This document shows positions 17,184 to 25,232 of a stretch of 64,000 bases of DNA, in pieces (position 1 is the stretch's first letter; each line of letters opens with the position of its first letter). Origin of the DNA: Flavitalea sp966112615. GTDB lineage: Bacteria; Bacteroidota; Bacteroidia; Chitinophagales; Chitinophagaceae. A program made the translations under genes and the position numbers. The notes under the pieces were generated by a model. That model saw only the letters and a list, made by a program, of their open reading frames with translations, was not told where the DNA came from and made no database searches. The stretch is taken from the NCBI GenBank assembly GCA_966112615.1, contig CBHWDO010000005.1:62001-126000 (forward strand). The letters run 5' to 3'.

Positions 17184-19796
17184 TTATTGAATGCCCTGCA
17201 TACCATTTGACATACCTTCAGCTTCTGCCCTGGTATTCTTTCTTTTGAACAGAGCTGCATCGAATTTACCAAATCGGTAGCTGAAGTTCAGGCGAAGGAT
17301 CTGTGGATCCCTGCGGTTCCATGCATCCTGTACAAAACCAACAGCTTCAGAATGTACAAAGTACCTGCGTGAACGGAAGATATCATTAAAGTTAAGTGAC
17401 AGGTTTGCCTGGTTCTTACCAATCTTGAAATCTTTACGTACACCAATATCAGCACCCCAGTTTGCAGCGATATATCCCTGTGTGGTTGAAGATGGTCCCA
17501 TCATCCAACCTCCACCCCCACGTCCGCCGCCACCACTGTTTCCAGTTGATACAGGCAATGCGCTCTTGCTTTGATATTCTCCACTCAACTGGATACTCCA
17601 TCCTTTAGGGAGTTTGAATGTGTTGTTCAATTTAGAGAAAGAACTGGTTCTTTCATTTTCAAGGCTGGCGATCACATTGCTTCCATTGATCTTCGAATAA
17701 TACAGGTTGGTGTTGAAGTTGATTTCCCACCATGAAGTAATAGTATTTCTGAAGATCAATTCCAATCCTGAAGCATAGGCAGAGCTGGCATTGATAAAGG
17801 TTGATACAAACGCCGAATCAGTACTGGATCCCAACTGCTGCCAGTTCTGGTATCTTGCGATCAGGTTTGTTGTGTATTTACCAAATGCTGTAGCAATGAA
17901 AGTGTTATTCTTCTCACCATATGTTTTCTGATAACTCAATTCCAATGAATTGGTGAATTCAGGCTTCAGGTCAGGGTTTCCTGTCTGAAGATTCAAAGGA
18001 TCGGAGAAATCAGTATTTGGCATCAACTGGAAGAAATTCGGACGATTGATCTTCCTGGTATAATTCAATTGAATGTCCTGTTTGTTCTTCAGGTTTTTTG
18101 TCAGGAAGACACTTGGAAACAGGCTTAAAGGAAACTCATTCTTAAAGGTTGCTTTACCGATCTGCTCTCCTGAATAGCTCGAGCTTTCGGCTCTCAATCC
18201 TAACTGGTAATTGAATTTATCTTTTACCTTCTGCGAGTAAACTGCATAACCTGCATATACATAATCAGTGTATTTGAAATTGTTACTGATGTTTGGAAGC
18301 AGGATACCATTTATGTAGTTCAGCTGGCGACTTTCAAAAGTCCTGATCTGTGCTCTTAAACCTCCTTCGAGTTTGGAATTTTCACTCAATGGATTTACAT
18401 AATCCGTCTGGGCAGTAAAGAACTTGTTATTTCCGCCTCCATCAATGGTTTGAAGCCTTTCAGGAAACTTAGGATCAGTTTGGTTCATGTCATTAAAAGA
18501 TCTGAACCTGATGTTTTGATCCATGGTATTATCCATAGCATTATAGTTCAGGTCTGCGGTCCACTCACGACCTGCTTTTGTGAACAGCTTTTTGTAGCTG
18601 ATGGTTGTACCATTGTTCTTAAAAGTATTTTCTCCAATGGTATTTCTGTAACCTGTTTCAAAACCTGCGTTTCCAGACAAAGTATCGGTGAACGTGGTAT
18701 TCCTGTTATCAAAACTGAATTTTCCTCTTACAAAAGTTTGTGCAACTGTAATGGTATTCCTGTTATTAATAAAGAAATCGAATCCAACTCTTCCAAAGCC
18801 AAATGTTCCTTTACTGGTATTGTCGTTATCCTGGAAAATGGTAGTATTTGGTTCGATAAGAGTGTTCAGTCGGTCTGTTTCTCCCCAGCCAATAGATTTA
18901 CGTTGGTTCATCATAGCGTTGGCGAAAACATTGATCTTACCCTGGCGGGCGTTGATATCACCGCCAAGATTTACTCTTGCACGGGAATCGATTCCTGCGC
19001 GAACTCCACCATTATACCCTGTCTTGCGAGCTTTCTTTAAAACCACATTCAGAATACCTGACTGTCCACCACTTGCATCATATTTTGCTGATGGGTTGGT
19101 GATCAATTCTACACTCTCAATAGCATCCGCAGGGATCTGGTCAAGGGTGAGGGTAGTAGGTCTTCCGTCTACAAATATGGTGGGTGCAGCATTTCTTAGT
19201 GTCACATTTCCATCAATGTCCACATTCAGGGATGGAATATTTCTCATAACATCCACAGCAGAACCACCGGCTGATGTGATGTTTTTTTCTACGTTGAAGA
19301 TCTTTCTGTCGATACCCATTTGCATCAACGGCTTATTTCCCGTAACAGTTACAGACTCAAGAACCTGGGCATCTTCTTCCAGTTTGATATTACCAAGGTC
19401 TTTATCCATACTGTTCAGGGCGGAACTCATGTCGCCACCGGTCATTTTCATTTCAAAAGCCACTTTCTGTTCGTAAGGCTTGAAGCCGATCCCGGTGATG
19501 CTGAGTCGGAAATTTCCAAATAAAGGAAGGTTTTCCAGGGAAAAGTCTCCGTTCTTGGCGGTAAGCATTCCGGCAAGTACTGTATCTTTTCTCTTTTTTG
19601 AAATGGTGTCGAACTTGCTTTGAATAAGTTGTACTGAGGCAGCTTCTACGGGTTTGCTTGATTTTGCATCTACTACTTTTCCATAAAAACGGCCCATATT
19701 CATGTTACCGCCGCCCATCCTGCCACCTGCAGGGACCTGGGCTGAAAGAGATGTAAAGCAGATCAAACTGATAAGAGTAATAAAAATCGAACGCAT
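17184..19796 (-). CDS. Outer-membrane beta-barrel protein with carboxypeptidase-regulatory-like domain (TonB-receptor-like)
   Basis: The 870-residue protein starts with a signal peptide (SIFITLISLICFTSLSAQ) and a Gly/Met-rich linker. A CarboxypepD_reg-like beta-sandwich follows (GRFYGKVVDAKSSKPVEAAS), then a plug-like domain (VTVTGNKPLMQMGIDRKIFN, GGSAVDVMRNIPSLNVDIDG, IFVDGRP, IESVELITNPSAKYDASG). The rest is a long barrel rich in aromatic strands. This is the layout of the outer-membrane protein beta-barrel family found in many copies in Bacteroidota. No SusD partner is adjacent, so the cargo is unknown. A Gly-rich insertion (GGGGRGGGGWMMG) sits near residue 760. Confidence 0.88.
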   Translation of the reverse strand: MRSIFITLISLICFTSLSAQVPAGGRMGGGNMNMGRFYGKVVDAKSSKPVEAASVQLIQSKFDTISKKRKDTVLAGMLTAKNGDFSLENLPLFGNFRLSITGIGFKPYEQKVAFEMKMTGGDMSSALNSMDKDLGNIKLEEDAQVLESVTVTGNKPLMQMGIDRKIFNVEKNITSAGGSAVDVMRNIPSLNVDIDGNVTLRNAAPTIFVDGRPTTLTLDQIPADAIESVELITNPSAKYDASGGQSGILNVVLKKARKTGYNGGVRAGIDSRARVNLGGDINARQGKINVFANAMMNQRKSIGWGETDRLNTLIEPNTTIFQDNDNTSKGTFGFGRVGFDFFINNRNTITVAQTFVRGKFSFDNRNTTFTDTLSGNAGFETGYRNTIGENTFKNNGTTISYKKLFTKAGREWTADLNYNAMDNTMDQNIRFRSFNDMNQTDPKFPERLQTIDGGGNNKFFTAQTDYVNPLSENSKLEGGLRAQIRTFESRQLNYINGILLPNISNNFKYTDYVYAGYAVYSQKVKDKFNYQLGLRAESSSYSGEQIGKATFKNEFPLSLFPSVFLTKNLKNKQDIQLNYTRKINRPNFFQLMPNTDFSDPLNLQTGNPDLKPEFTNSLELSYQKTYGEKNNTFIATAFGKYTTNLIARYQNWQQLGSSTDSAFVSTFINASSAYASGLELIFRNTITSWWEINFNTNLYYSKINGSNVIASLENERTSSFSKLNNTFKLPKGWSIQLSGEYQSKSALPVSTGNSGGGGRGGGGWMMGPSSTTQGYIAANWGADIGVRKDFKIGKNQANLSLNFNDIFRSRRYFVHSEAVGFVQDAWNRRDPQILRLNFSYRFGKFDAALFKRKNTRAEAEGMSNGMQGIQ

Positions 19797-19915
19797 AATA
19801 GTTGTATTACAAGGAATAAGGGTGCATGGTTTGCAAAAATCCCCAGATTAGACTCCGCACCATTAAAATCCTTGCGAAAAGAATCTGATTTATGTTCAGT
19901 GGTAAAAAAGTGACA

Positions 19916-20521
19916 TTAAGCGGTAAGCATGGTAATCAGGACCTGGACCAAACCAATCACAAATCCTAAAACACCTCCGATGATCTCTACAAAACGGAAT
20001 TCTTTTGCCATGATCTGGACAAGAATCGATTCCAGTTTATCGGAGGAAAAAGCTTTGACCTTTTCTGTAACGATGCGCTCCAGGTCGAGGTCGGACTGTA
20101 ATTTCTCCATGTAGTTATGCATGACTTCTGGAAATATTGTTTCCAGTTCAGTCATGAAGATCTTCTTCATTTCATTGATGGTCTTTTCTCCTATGAACAT
20201 GGAGATCATTGGCATGGCCTGTCCTAATTTGACCCTCAGGAAATTATCAATATGCGATTCAATGAATGGCATAACCGATTTCAGATTTTCAGGGCTGGTT
20301 ATCTTTTTTTCAATATCCTTAAATGACAATAATTCATCGGCAACCAGTTTTCCAAGTTTTATGGCAAACTGTTCCTGTCTTTTCGGGAAGATCCCCTGGA
20401 AGCGGATACCAAGAAAATATTTTGGTTCTCTTGGATGAAAGAGCATCTTGATGGCGATCCAATTGGTGAACCATCCAATAAAGGCCGAGATAACAGGAAT
20501 CAATAATAACCAAAGGTTCAT
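19916..20521 (-). CDS. DUF445 family membrane protein
   Basis: The 201-residue protein begins with a membrane helix holding the family text ISAFIGWFTNWIAIKMLFHP and the block LGIRFQGIFPKRQEQFA. A helical middle (KLGKLVADELLSF) follows, and the protein ends with a second hydrophobic segment (IIGGVLGFVIGLVQVLI). DUF445 proteins are inner-membrane proteins without a settled function. The ATG at 20521 is preferred; the longer frame adds 20 residues that are not part of the conserved start. The neighbour upstream is the tRNA-His gene on the opposite strand. Confidence 0.82.
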   Translation of the reverse strand: MNLWLLLIPVISAFIGWFTNWIAIKMLFHPREPKYFLGIRFQGIFPKRQEQFAIKLGKLVADELLSFKDIEKKITSPENLKSVMPFIESHIDNFLRVKLGQAMPMISMFIGEKTINEMKKIFMTELETIFPEVMHNYMEKLQSDLDLERIVTEKVKAFSSDKLESILVQIMAKEFRFVEIIGGVLGFVIGLVQVLITMLTA

Positions 20522-20585
20522 AAGGTGCTGTTTGAAATGGCTGCAAAGAAAACCGAAAATAATTGTTGGAAAAAATTGCAATTGT

Positions 20586-20617
20586 TTTGGAAGGAATATT
20601 TCTATGCTATACTTTTG
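20586..20617 (+). promoter_or_regulatory. Bacteroidota sigma-A-type promoter for tRNA-His
   Basis: TTTG (-33), exactly 20 bases, then TACTTTTG (-7) match the phylum consensus TTTG-N19-21-TAnnTTTG at both elements. The mature tRNA begins 14 bases further on. It is one of the two best promoter matches in the window. Confidence 0.8.
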
Positions 20618-20631
20618 CCGTCCGATCGCAT

Positions 20632-20706
20632 GGTGGCTATAGCTCAGTTGGTTAGAGCATCAGATTGTGGTTCTGAGGGTCGCCGGTTCGAGCCCGGTTA
20701 GCCACC
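20632..20706 (+). tRNA. tRNA-His (GTG)
   Basis: The sequence folds as a full cloverleaf. The acceptor stem GTGGCTA pairs with TAGCCAC; the D arm is AGCTCAGTTGGTTAGAGC. The anticodon stem TCAGA/TCTGA carries loop TTGTGGT with anticodon GTG, and the T arm is CGCCGGTTCGAGCCCGG. The extra 5' G at 20632 (G-1) opposite the discriminator C at 20706 is the identity mark of histidine tRNAs. CCA is not encoded. The gene is monocistronic, with its own promoter and terminator. Confidence 0.97.
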
Positions 20707-20708
20707 CA

Positions 20709-20738
20709 AAAAGCTGAAACAGGTGTTTCAGCTTTTTT
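20709..20738 (+). terminator. Rho-independent terminator of tRNA-His
   Basis: AAGCTGAAACA and TGTTTCAGCTT form an 11-bp stem with a two-base tip (functionally a slightly shorter stem with a larger loop), followed by six T. It begins two bases after the tRNA. Confidence 0.9.
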
Positions 20739-20854
20739 ATTTTCAACAATTTCCTTCTGCAAACTCATTCTACCATTTGCAAAAATTCTGGCCAAGCGTT
20801 TGTTAATACTCTTATATTACAACTTATTACACAACCTTAGTAACGTTTAATCGT

Positions 20855-20862
20855 TATTTTTG
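20855..20862 (+). promoter_or_regulatory. -7 box touching the prc start (TATTTTTG)
   Basis: This is an exact TAnnTTTG match ending six bases before the ATG at 20868. If used, the transcript would start at or next to the start codon. No clear -33 element is present. Confidence 0.45.
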
Positions 20863-20867
20863 GAAGA

Positions 20868-23024
20868 ATGACAAAAGCCTTTCAATATATGTTTCAAAAG
20901 AAAAATTTGCCGGTTGTTTTGTTGCTGGTTATTGCGGGATTGATCATTACCGTACGTTCTCTCGGTATCGGCAATAGCAATCCACCATCCAAATATGAAA
21001 AGATCCTCCACAATGTTGGAGAAATGCTTACACAGATCCATTTCAGTCCTAAAAAAATTGATGACAATTTTTCCAGGGAGATCTTCAAGAAGTTTCTTGC
21101 TTCAGACAAGGTCGATCCACTGAAGAATATTTTGCTGGCTTCTGATATTCAGTCGCTGAAAAAATATGAAACAAAACTGGATGATGAGATCAAAGGTGGA
21201 GCTGTAGAATTTGTGCCCGCGGTTTCAGAGATCTTTAAAAAGAGATTACTGGAAACTGAAGCTTTGTACAAAGAAATTCTTTCTACTCCTTTTGATTTCT
21301 CTAAAGATGAACTCGTAACACTCGATGCCGATAAATTAGATTATCCAAAAAATGAAGCCGAGCGTAAAGATAGATGGAGAAAGCGTTTGAAGTACCTGGT
21401 TCTTGAGAGATATGTTGATAATATAGAAGCGCGTGATAAAGATAAAGGTCAGCCGAACTATGTTGCCAAAACAGATGCAGAACTGGAAAAAGAAGCGAGA
21501 GATCGTGTGCTCAAGATCATGAACAGAAGCTACGATCGGATGAAAAATGCAGTGAATGATGATGATAGGTTCAATGAGTTTGTAAAGACGATCACTGAAT
21601 CAATGGATCCTCATACAACATTCTTTCCTCCTGTTGAGAAAAGATATTTTGATGAGCAGATGAGTGGTAAATTCTTTGGTATCGGAGCATCGTTGAAAGA
21701 AGAAGAAGGTAATATCAAGATCGCTACACTGGTAGCTGGAAGCCCTGCCTGGAAATCAGGTAAAGTCAATGTAGGAGATATCATTCTTAAAGTTGCCCAA
21801 GGTTCCGGTGAACCTACAGATCTTACCGGGTTTTTTGTAGAAGATGCAGTCAAGATAATTCGTGGTAAGAAAGGAACTGAAGTAAGGCTTACACTGAAAA
21901 AAACTGATGGAACTACATCGGTAGTTACCCTTATCCGCGATGAGATCATCCAGGATGAGACCTATGCAAGAAGTACTGTTGTAACTACAGATAAAGGAAA
22001 GATCGGTTATATCTACCTGCCGGAATTTTATGCAGACTTTGATGATCCAAAAGGACCGCGTTGTTCTGATGATGTTCGAAGAGAAATCATCAAACTAAAA
22101 GAACAGAAAATTGATGGTATCATCATGGACCTTAGAAATAATGGTGGCGGATCATTATTTGATGTAGTTCAGATGGTAGGATTGTTCATCGAAGATGGAC
22201 CGATCGTACAGGTAAAAGACCGTGATGGAAAGCCAACAATTTATCGCGATCGTGATAAGCAGGTATTATATGATGGACCACTTGCAGTAATGGTAAATGA
22301 ATTCAGTGCTTCTGCATCTGAGATCTTTGCTGCTGCAATCCAGGATTATAACAGGGGAGTCATCATCGGTAGTACCACCACATATGGTAAAGGAACTGTT
22401 CAAAGAAATATAGGACTTGACAGGGCCCTGGGTATCATGGATCCTAATTCTGATCTTGGAACAGTGAAGCTAACCCTTCAAAAGTTTTACAGGATCAATG
22501 GTGGATCAACTCAATTAAAAGGTGTTGCTTCAGATATTACCATTCCTGATGTTTATGAATATTCGAAGCTTCGTGAAATGAATAACCCTGATGCTCTACC
22601 ATGGGATATGGTACAGAAAGCTGATTACAGTAATTGGAAATACAGCCTGAACCTTGAGCCGATCAAAAAAGCAAGCTTATCGAGGATCAACAGCAGTCCT
22701 GCGTTCAGCCAGATCAGAAAAAGTGCAGAATGGCTGGCGAAACAAAACGATAAGACCTATCACCTGCAGTTGAGCAAATATCTTGAAGAACAAAAGCAGA
22801 TCAAGGATGTAGTAAAGCAACTGGATGCAGCAGGTAAAATTGAAAAGGCTTTAAATGTTGAAGCACTGCAGGATGACCTAAAGAAATATGCATATGATAC
22901 CGGTAAATCAGAAAGATTCAACCTCTGGCTGAAAAACCTGAAAACTGATATTTATCTGAATGAGGCGGTGAATGTGGTGAATGATATGATTATTCAGGAT
23001 AATCTTGTATACAGGAATAAATAA
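20868..23024 (+). CDS. prc: Carboxy-terminal processing protease (Prc-type, S41)
   Basis: The 718-residue protein has an N-terminal membrane anchor or signal (LPVVLLLVIAGLIITV). A helical Prc N-terminal domain follows (about 40-240), then a PDZ domain (GIGASLKEEEGNIKIATLVA, VNVGDIILKV) and the S41 protease core. The catalytic serine sits in FSASASEIFAAA and the lysine in YGKGTVQR, giving the Ser/Lys dyad. A Prc-type C-terminal helical domain ends the protein. It degrades or trims periplasmic and lipoprotein substrates. An alternative start ATG lies 7 codons in. Directly after its stop comes a GTTGGGA heptad array and then a strong terminator. Confidence 0.93.
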   Translation: MTKAFQYMFQKKNLPVVLLLVIAGLIITVRSLGIGNSNPPSKYEKILHNVGEMLTQIHFSPKKIDDNFSREIFKKFLASDKVDPLKNILLASDIQSLKKYETKLDDEIKGGAVEFVPAVSEIFKKRLLETEALYKEILSTPFDFSKDELVTLDADKLDYPKNEAERKDRWRKRLKYLVLERYVDNIEARDKDKGQPNYVAKTDAELEKEARDRVLKIMNRSYDRMKNAVNDDDRFNEFVKTITESMDPHTTFFPPVEKRYFDEQMSGKFFGIGASLKEEEGNIKIATLVAGSPAWKSGKVNVGDIILKVAQGSGEPTDLTGFFVEDAVKIIRGKKGTEVRLTLKKTDGTTSVVTLIRDEIIQDETYARSTVVTTDKGKIGYIYLPEFYADFDDPKGPRCSDDVRREIIKLKEQKIDGIIMDLRNNGGGSLFDVVQMVGLFIEDGPIVQVKDRDGKPTIYRDRDKQVLYDGPLAVMVNEFSASASEIFAAAIQDYNRGVIIGSTTTYGKGTVQRNIGLDRALGIMDPNSDLGTVKLTLQKFYRINGGSTQLKGVASDITIPDVYEYSKLREMNNPDALPWDMVQKADYSNWKYSLNLEPIKKASLSRINSSPAFSQIRKSAEWLAKQNDKTYHLQLSKYLEEQKQIKDVVKQLDAAGKIEKALNVEALQDDLKKYAYDTGKSERFNLWLKNLKTDIYLNEAVNVVNDMIIQDNLVYRNK

Positions 23025-23070
23025 TTAGGAGGTGGGAGTTAGGAGTTGGGAGTTGGGAGTTGGAAGTTTG
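23025..23070 (+). repeat. GTTGGGA heptad array after prc stop
   Basis: Six consecutive seven-base units of the type TTRGGAG/TTGGGAG (TTAGGAG, GTGGGAG, TTAGGAG, TTGGGAG, TTGGGAG, TTGGAAG) begin on the base after the stop codon and end three bases before the terminator stem. The same unit occurs after lipA, the ROK kinase gene and hutU, always in the sense direction of the gene. Confidence 0.85.
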
Positions 23071-23072
23071 TA

Positions 23073-23098
23073 GGCGGGCACTTTTGCCCGCTTTTTTT
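23073..23098 (+). terminator. Rho-independent terminator of prc
   Basis: GCGGGCA-CTTT-TGCCCGC gives a 7-bp GC-rich stem followed by seven T. Confidence 0.9.
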
Positions 23099-23139
23099 AT
23101 GCTTTCCCTATAGCGTAAGCTAAAGAAGTAGTTTTCACC

Positions 23140-23147
23140 TATTTTTG
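23140..23147 (+). promoter_or_regulatory. -7 box for the fdx-iscX operon (TATTTTTG)
   Basis: Exact TAnnTTTG match, 17 bases before the fdx ATG and downstream of the prc terminator, so it probably drives the rightward run from fdx on. The -33 region is not recognisable. Confidence 0.5.
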
Positions 23148-23164
23148 CAGCCAACCGACAGATT

Positions 23165-23500
23165 ATGTATACGATCACATTCAATTTTGAGCAAAAAGGA
23201 CTGGAGCCGGTTACGCTGACCAATATCGACCCCGATCAAAGTCTACTTGAAGTCGCATTGACTAACAATATCGAACTGCACCATAATTGTGGTGGCGTTT
23301 GTGCCTGCAGTACCTGCCATTTATATATTGAACAGGGAGAAGAATTTCTGGAAGAATTAAGCGATAAAGAAGAAGATTTTATCGACAGGGCTGTAAACCC
23401 AAGACTGAATTCAAGGCTGGGTTGCCAGTGTGTATTGCAGCCTGGAGGAGGATCAGTTACCGTAACACTGCCTGATCAAACCCAGTTCCTGGGAGAATAA
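23165..23500 (+). CDS. fdx: [2Fe-2S] ferredoxin, adrenodoxin/ISC type
   Basis: The 111-residue protein has the four cluster cysteines in the vertebrate/ISC spacing: HNCGGVCACSTC gives three, and LGCQC supplies the fourth near residue 94. The acidic stretch EEFLEELSDKEEDF between them is the partner-binding helix of adrenodoxin-like ferredoxins. It donates electrons during Fe-S cluster assembly. iscX follows 24 bases later, which supports the assembly role over a metabolic one. Confidence 0.92.
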   Translation: MYTITFNFEQKGLEPVTLTNIDPDQSLLEVALTNNIELHHNCGGVCACSTCHLYIEQGEEFLEELSDKEEDFIDRAVNPRLNSRLGCQCVLQPGGGSVTVTLPDQTQFLGE

Positions 23501-23524
23501 TTAATTACCTATAACATAATTGGA

Positions 23525-23761
23525 ATGACATTCGAGCCGCCTATTAAATGGAATGACTATGAAGATATAGCTCTGAAACTGTATGAACGTTTCGGAGATG
23601 ATTTTGACGAAAGCAAGATCTACAGGATCAGGTTTACAGACCTGCTGGAATGGGTATTGGAAATTCCCAATTTCGAGGGAAAAAGAGAAGAAAGCAATGA
23701 GGGGCATCTTGAAATGATCCAGAGCAGTTGGGTTTACGAATGGAGAGATAACCAGAAATAA
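23525..23761 (+). CDS. iscX: IscX-family Fe-S assembly protein
   Basis: The 78-residue acidic protein carries the IscX signatures: IKWNDYEDIALKLYERFGDD, IRFTDLLEWVLEI, and an ending rich in E/Q with WVYEW. IscX binds the cysteine desulfurase IscS and iron and modulates cluster assembly. The length is slightly above the 66 residues of E. coli IscX because of a longer first loop (FDESKIYR). It lies between fdx and kdsC with short gaps, suggesting one transcript. The rest of the ISC or SUF machinery is not in the window. Confidence 0.9.
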   Translation: MTFEPPIKWNDYEDIALKLYERFGDDFDESKIYRIRFTDLLEWVLEIPNFEGKREESNEGHLEMIQSSWVYEWRDNQK

Positions 23762-23766
23762 CATAC

Positions 23767-24288
23767 ATGACGCTCCTGGATAAATTTAAACAGGTAAAAT
23801 TATTTGCATTTGATGTTGATGGAGTGCTTACGGATGGATCGGTTTATATAATGGATTCCGGAGAGCAGGTACGTGCCATGAACATCAAGGATGGTTTTGC
23901 TTTACAACTAGCCATTAAAAAAGGATATGGCATTGTAGTAATTTCAGGAAGTTATAGTGAACCTGTAATTAAAAGACTGAATAAGCTTGGCATTACAGAT
24001 GTATTCATGAAAATTGAAAATAAACTGGAGAAACTGCAGGAGTATATATTCGACAAGAATATATCACTCCCGCAGGTTCTTTTTGTTGGAGATGATGTAC
24101 CTGATTACCAGGTAATGAAACATGCTGGTATCGCGGCATCCCCCGTGGATGCTGTGGAAGAGATCAAATCTATTTCGGCTTATATATCTCAATACCCAGG
24201 TGGAAGAGGATGTGTCAGGGATGTTATTGAGAAAGTGCTTAAACTCAATGGAGACTGGGAATTATTTACAGATGTAAAGAGCCAGTAA
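23767..24288 (+). CDS. kdsC: KdsC-like HAD phosphatase (KDO 8-phosphate phosphatase)
   Basis: The 173-residue protein is a cap-less HAD phosphatase. Motif I is FDVDGVLTDGSVY (nucleophile and acid Asp), motif II VISGSYSE, motif III the Lys in KIENKLEKL, and motif IV VGDDVPDYQVM. KdsC releases phosphate from KDO-8-phosphate on the way to lipopolysaccharide core. Size and motifs match KdsC rather than the phosphoserine or sugar-phosphate HAD groups. It starts 5 bases after iscX and ends one base before the prenyltransferase start. Confidence 0.9.
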   Translation: MTLLDKFKQVKLFAFDVDGVLTDGSVYIMDSGEQVRAMNIKDGFALQLAIKKGYGIVVISGSYSEPVIKRLNKLGITDVFMKIENKLEKLQEYIFDKNISLPQVLFVGDDVPDYQVMKHAGIAASPVDAVEEIKSISAYISQYPGGRGCVRDVIEKVLKLNGDWELFTDVKSQ

Positions 24289-24289
24289 T

Positions 24290-25231
24290 ATGAAAATCCT
24301 CCTTGCGTTTCTTCGTCTTATTCGTTCATTGAACCTGTTGTTTATTATTCTTACACAGGTGCTTTTCTATTTTTTTGTTGTCAAGCCTGTATTTGATGAT
24401 GTTACATCAGAGCCTGCACTCAATGGATTAAATTTCATTTTACTTTGTGCATCTTCAGTACTCATAGCAGCTGCGGGCTATATTATCAATGATTATTTCG
24501 ATTTGAATATCGATCGTATCAATAAGCCAGAAAAACTGGTTGTTGAAAAGATAATCAACAGGAGATGGGCCATATTTTGGCACTGGATCCTTTCTTTATT
24601 AGGAATTGCAATAGGATTTTATTTAAGTTTTAAATTAAACATTCCCTGGCTTGGGCTGGCCAATCTGGGTTGTGTTTTGCTGTTATGGTTCTATTCGACC
24701 ACTTTCAAAAAAAAGTTACTGAGCGGGAACATTCTGATCAGTCTATTAACTGCATGGGTGGTATTGGTTGTAGGCTTTAGTGAACATTACAGGATCATGT
24801 CGGAACTAAATATTTATGGTTCAGTTGACCGATCAAAACTTTTACGTTTTACATTTTTATATGCAGGATTTGCATTCATTATTTCATTGGTACGTGAAGT
24901 AATAAAGGATATTGAAGACATGGATGGTGATGCAAAATTTGGATGCAAAACGATGCCCATTGTTTGGGGAATCATGGTTTCTAAAGTGTTTGCTGCAACA
25001 TGGCTGGTTGTTTTGCTTGCTACTGTGATCATTGTTATGATTTATATGCTTCAATTAGGATGGTGGATCCCTGCAGCCTATTGCCTTATTGCTGTAATTT
25101 TTCCTTTATTACTAATCCTCCGGGGAATAACAAAAGCGCATTCTGTATCGGATTATCATTCAGTAAGTAATAAGTTGAAACTTGTTATGCTGACTGGTAT
25201 TCTATCGATGACCCTTCTAACAATTCACTAG
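24290..25231 (+). CDS. UbiA-family prenyltransferase (geranylgeranylglycerol-phosphate geranylgeranyltransferase-like)
   Basis: The 313-residue integral membrane protein has about eight helices. The two Asp-rich motifs of the UbiA superfamily are NDYFDLNIDRINKPEK (first, about residues 66-81) and DIEDMDGDAKFGCKTMP (second, about 205-221), which bind Mg-prenyl diphosphate. No ubiquinone or menaquinone genes surround it. In Bacteroidota this subgroup is usually labelled after the archaeal ether-lipid enzyme DGGGP synthase, which adds a second geranylgeranyl chain to GGGP; that function is not demonstrated by sequence. It is sandwiched in the operon between kdsC and maf. Confidence 0.8.
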   Translation: MKILLAFLRLIRSLNLLFIILTQVLFYFFVVKPVFDDVTSEPALNGLNFILLCASSVLIAAAGYIINDYFDLNIDRINKPEKLVVEKIINRRWAIFWHWILSLLGIAIGFYLSFKLNIPWLGLANLGCVLLLWFYSTTFKKKLLSGNILISLLTAWVVLVVGFSEHYRIMSELNIYGSVDRSKLLRFTFLYAGFAFIISLVREVIKDIEDMDGDAKFGCKTMPIVWGIMVSKVFAATWLVVLLATVIIVMIYMLQLGWWIPAAYCLIAVIFPLLLILRGITKAHSVSDYHSVSNKLKLVMLTGILSMTLLTIH

Positions 25232-25232
25232 T

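Noticed and set aside
18450..19476. Two long plus-strand ORFs opposite the outer-membrane barrel gene
   Set aside because: They mirror the strong codon pattern of the minus-strand gene and lack any family motif or start signal.
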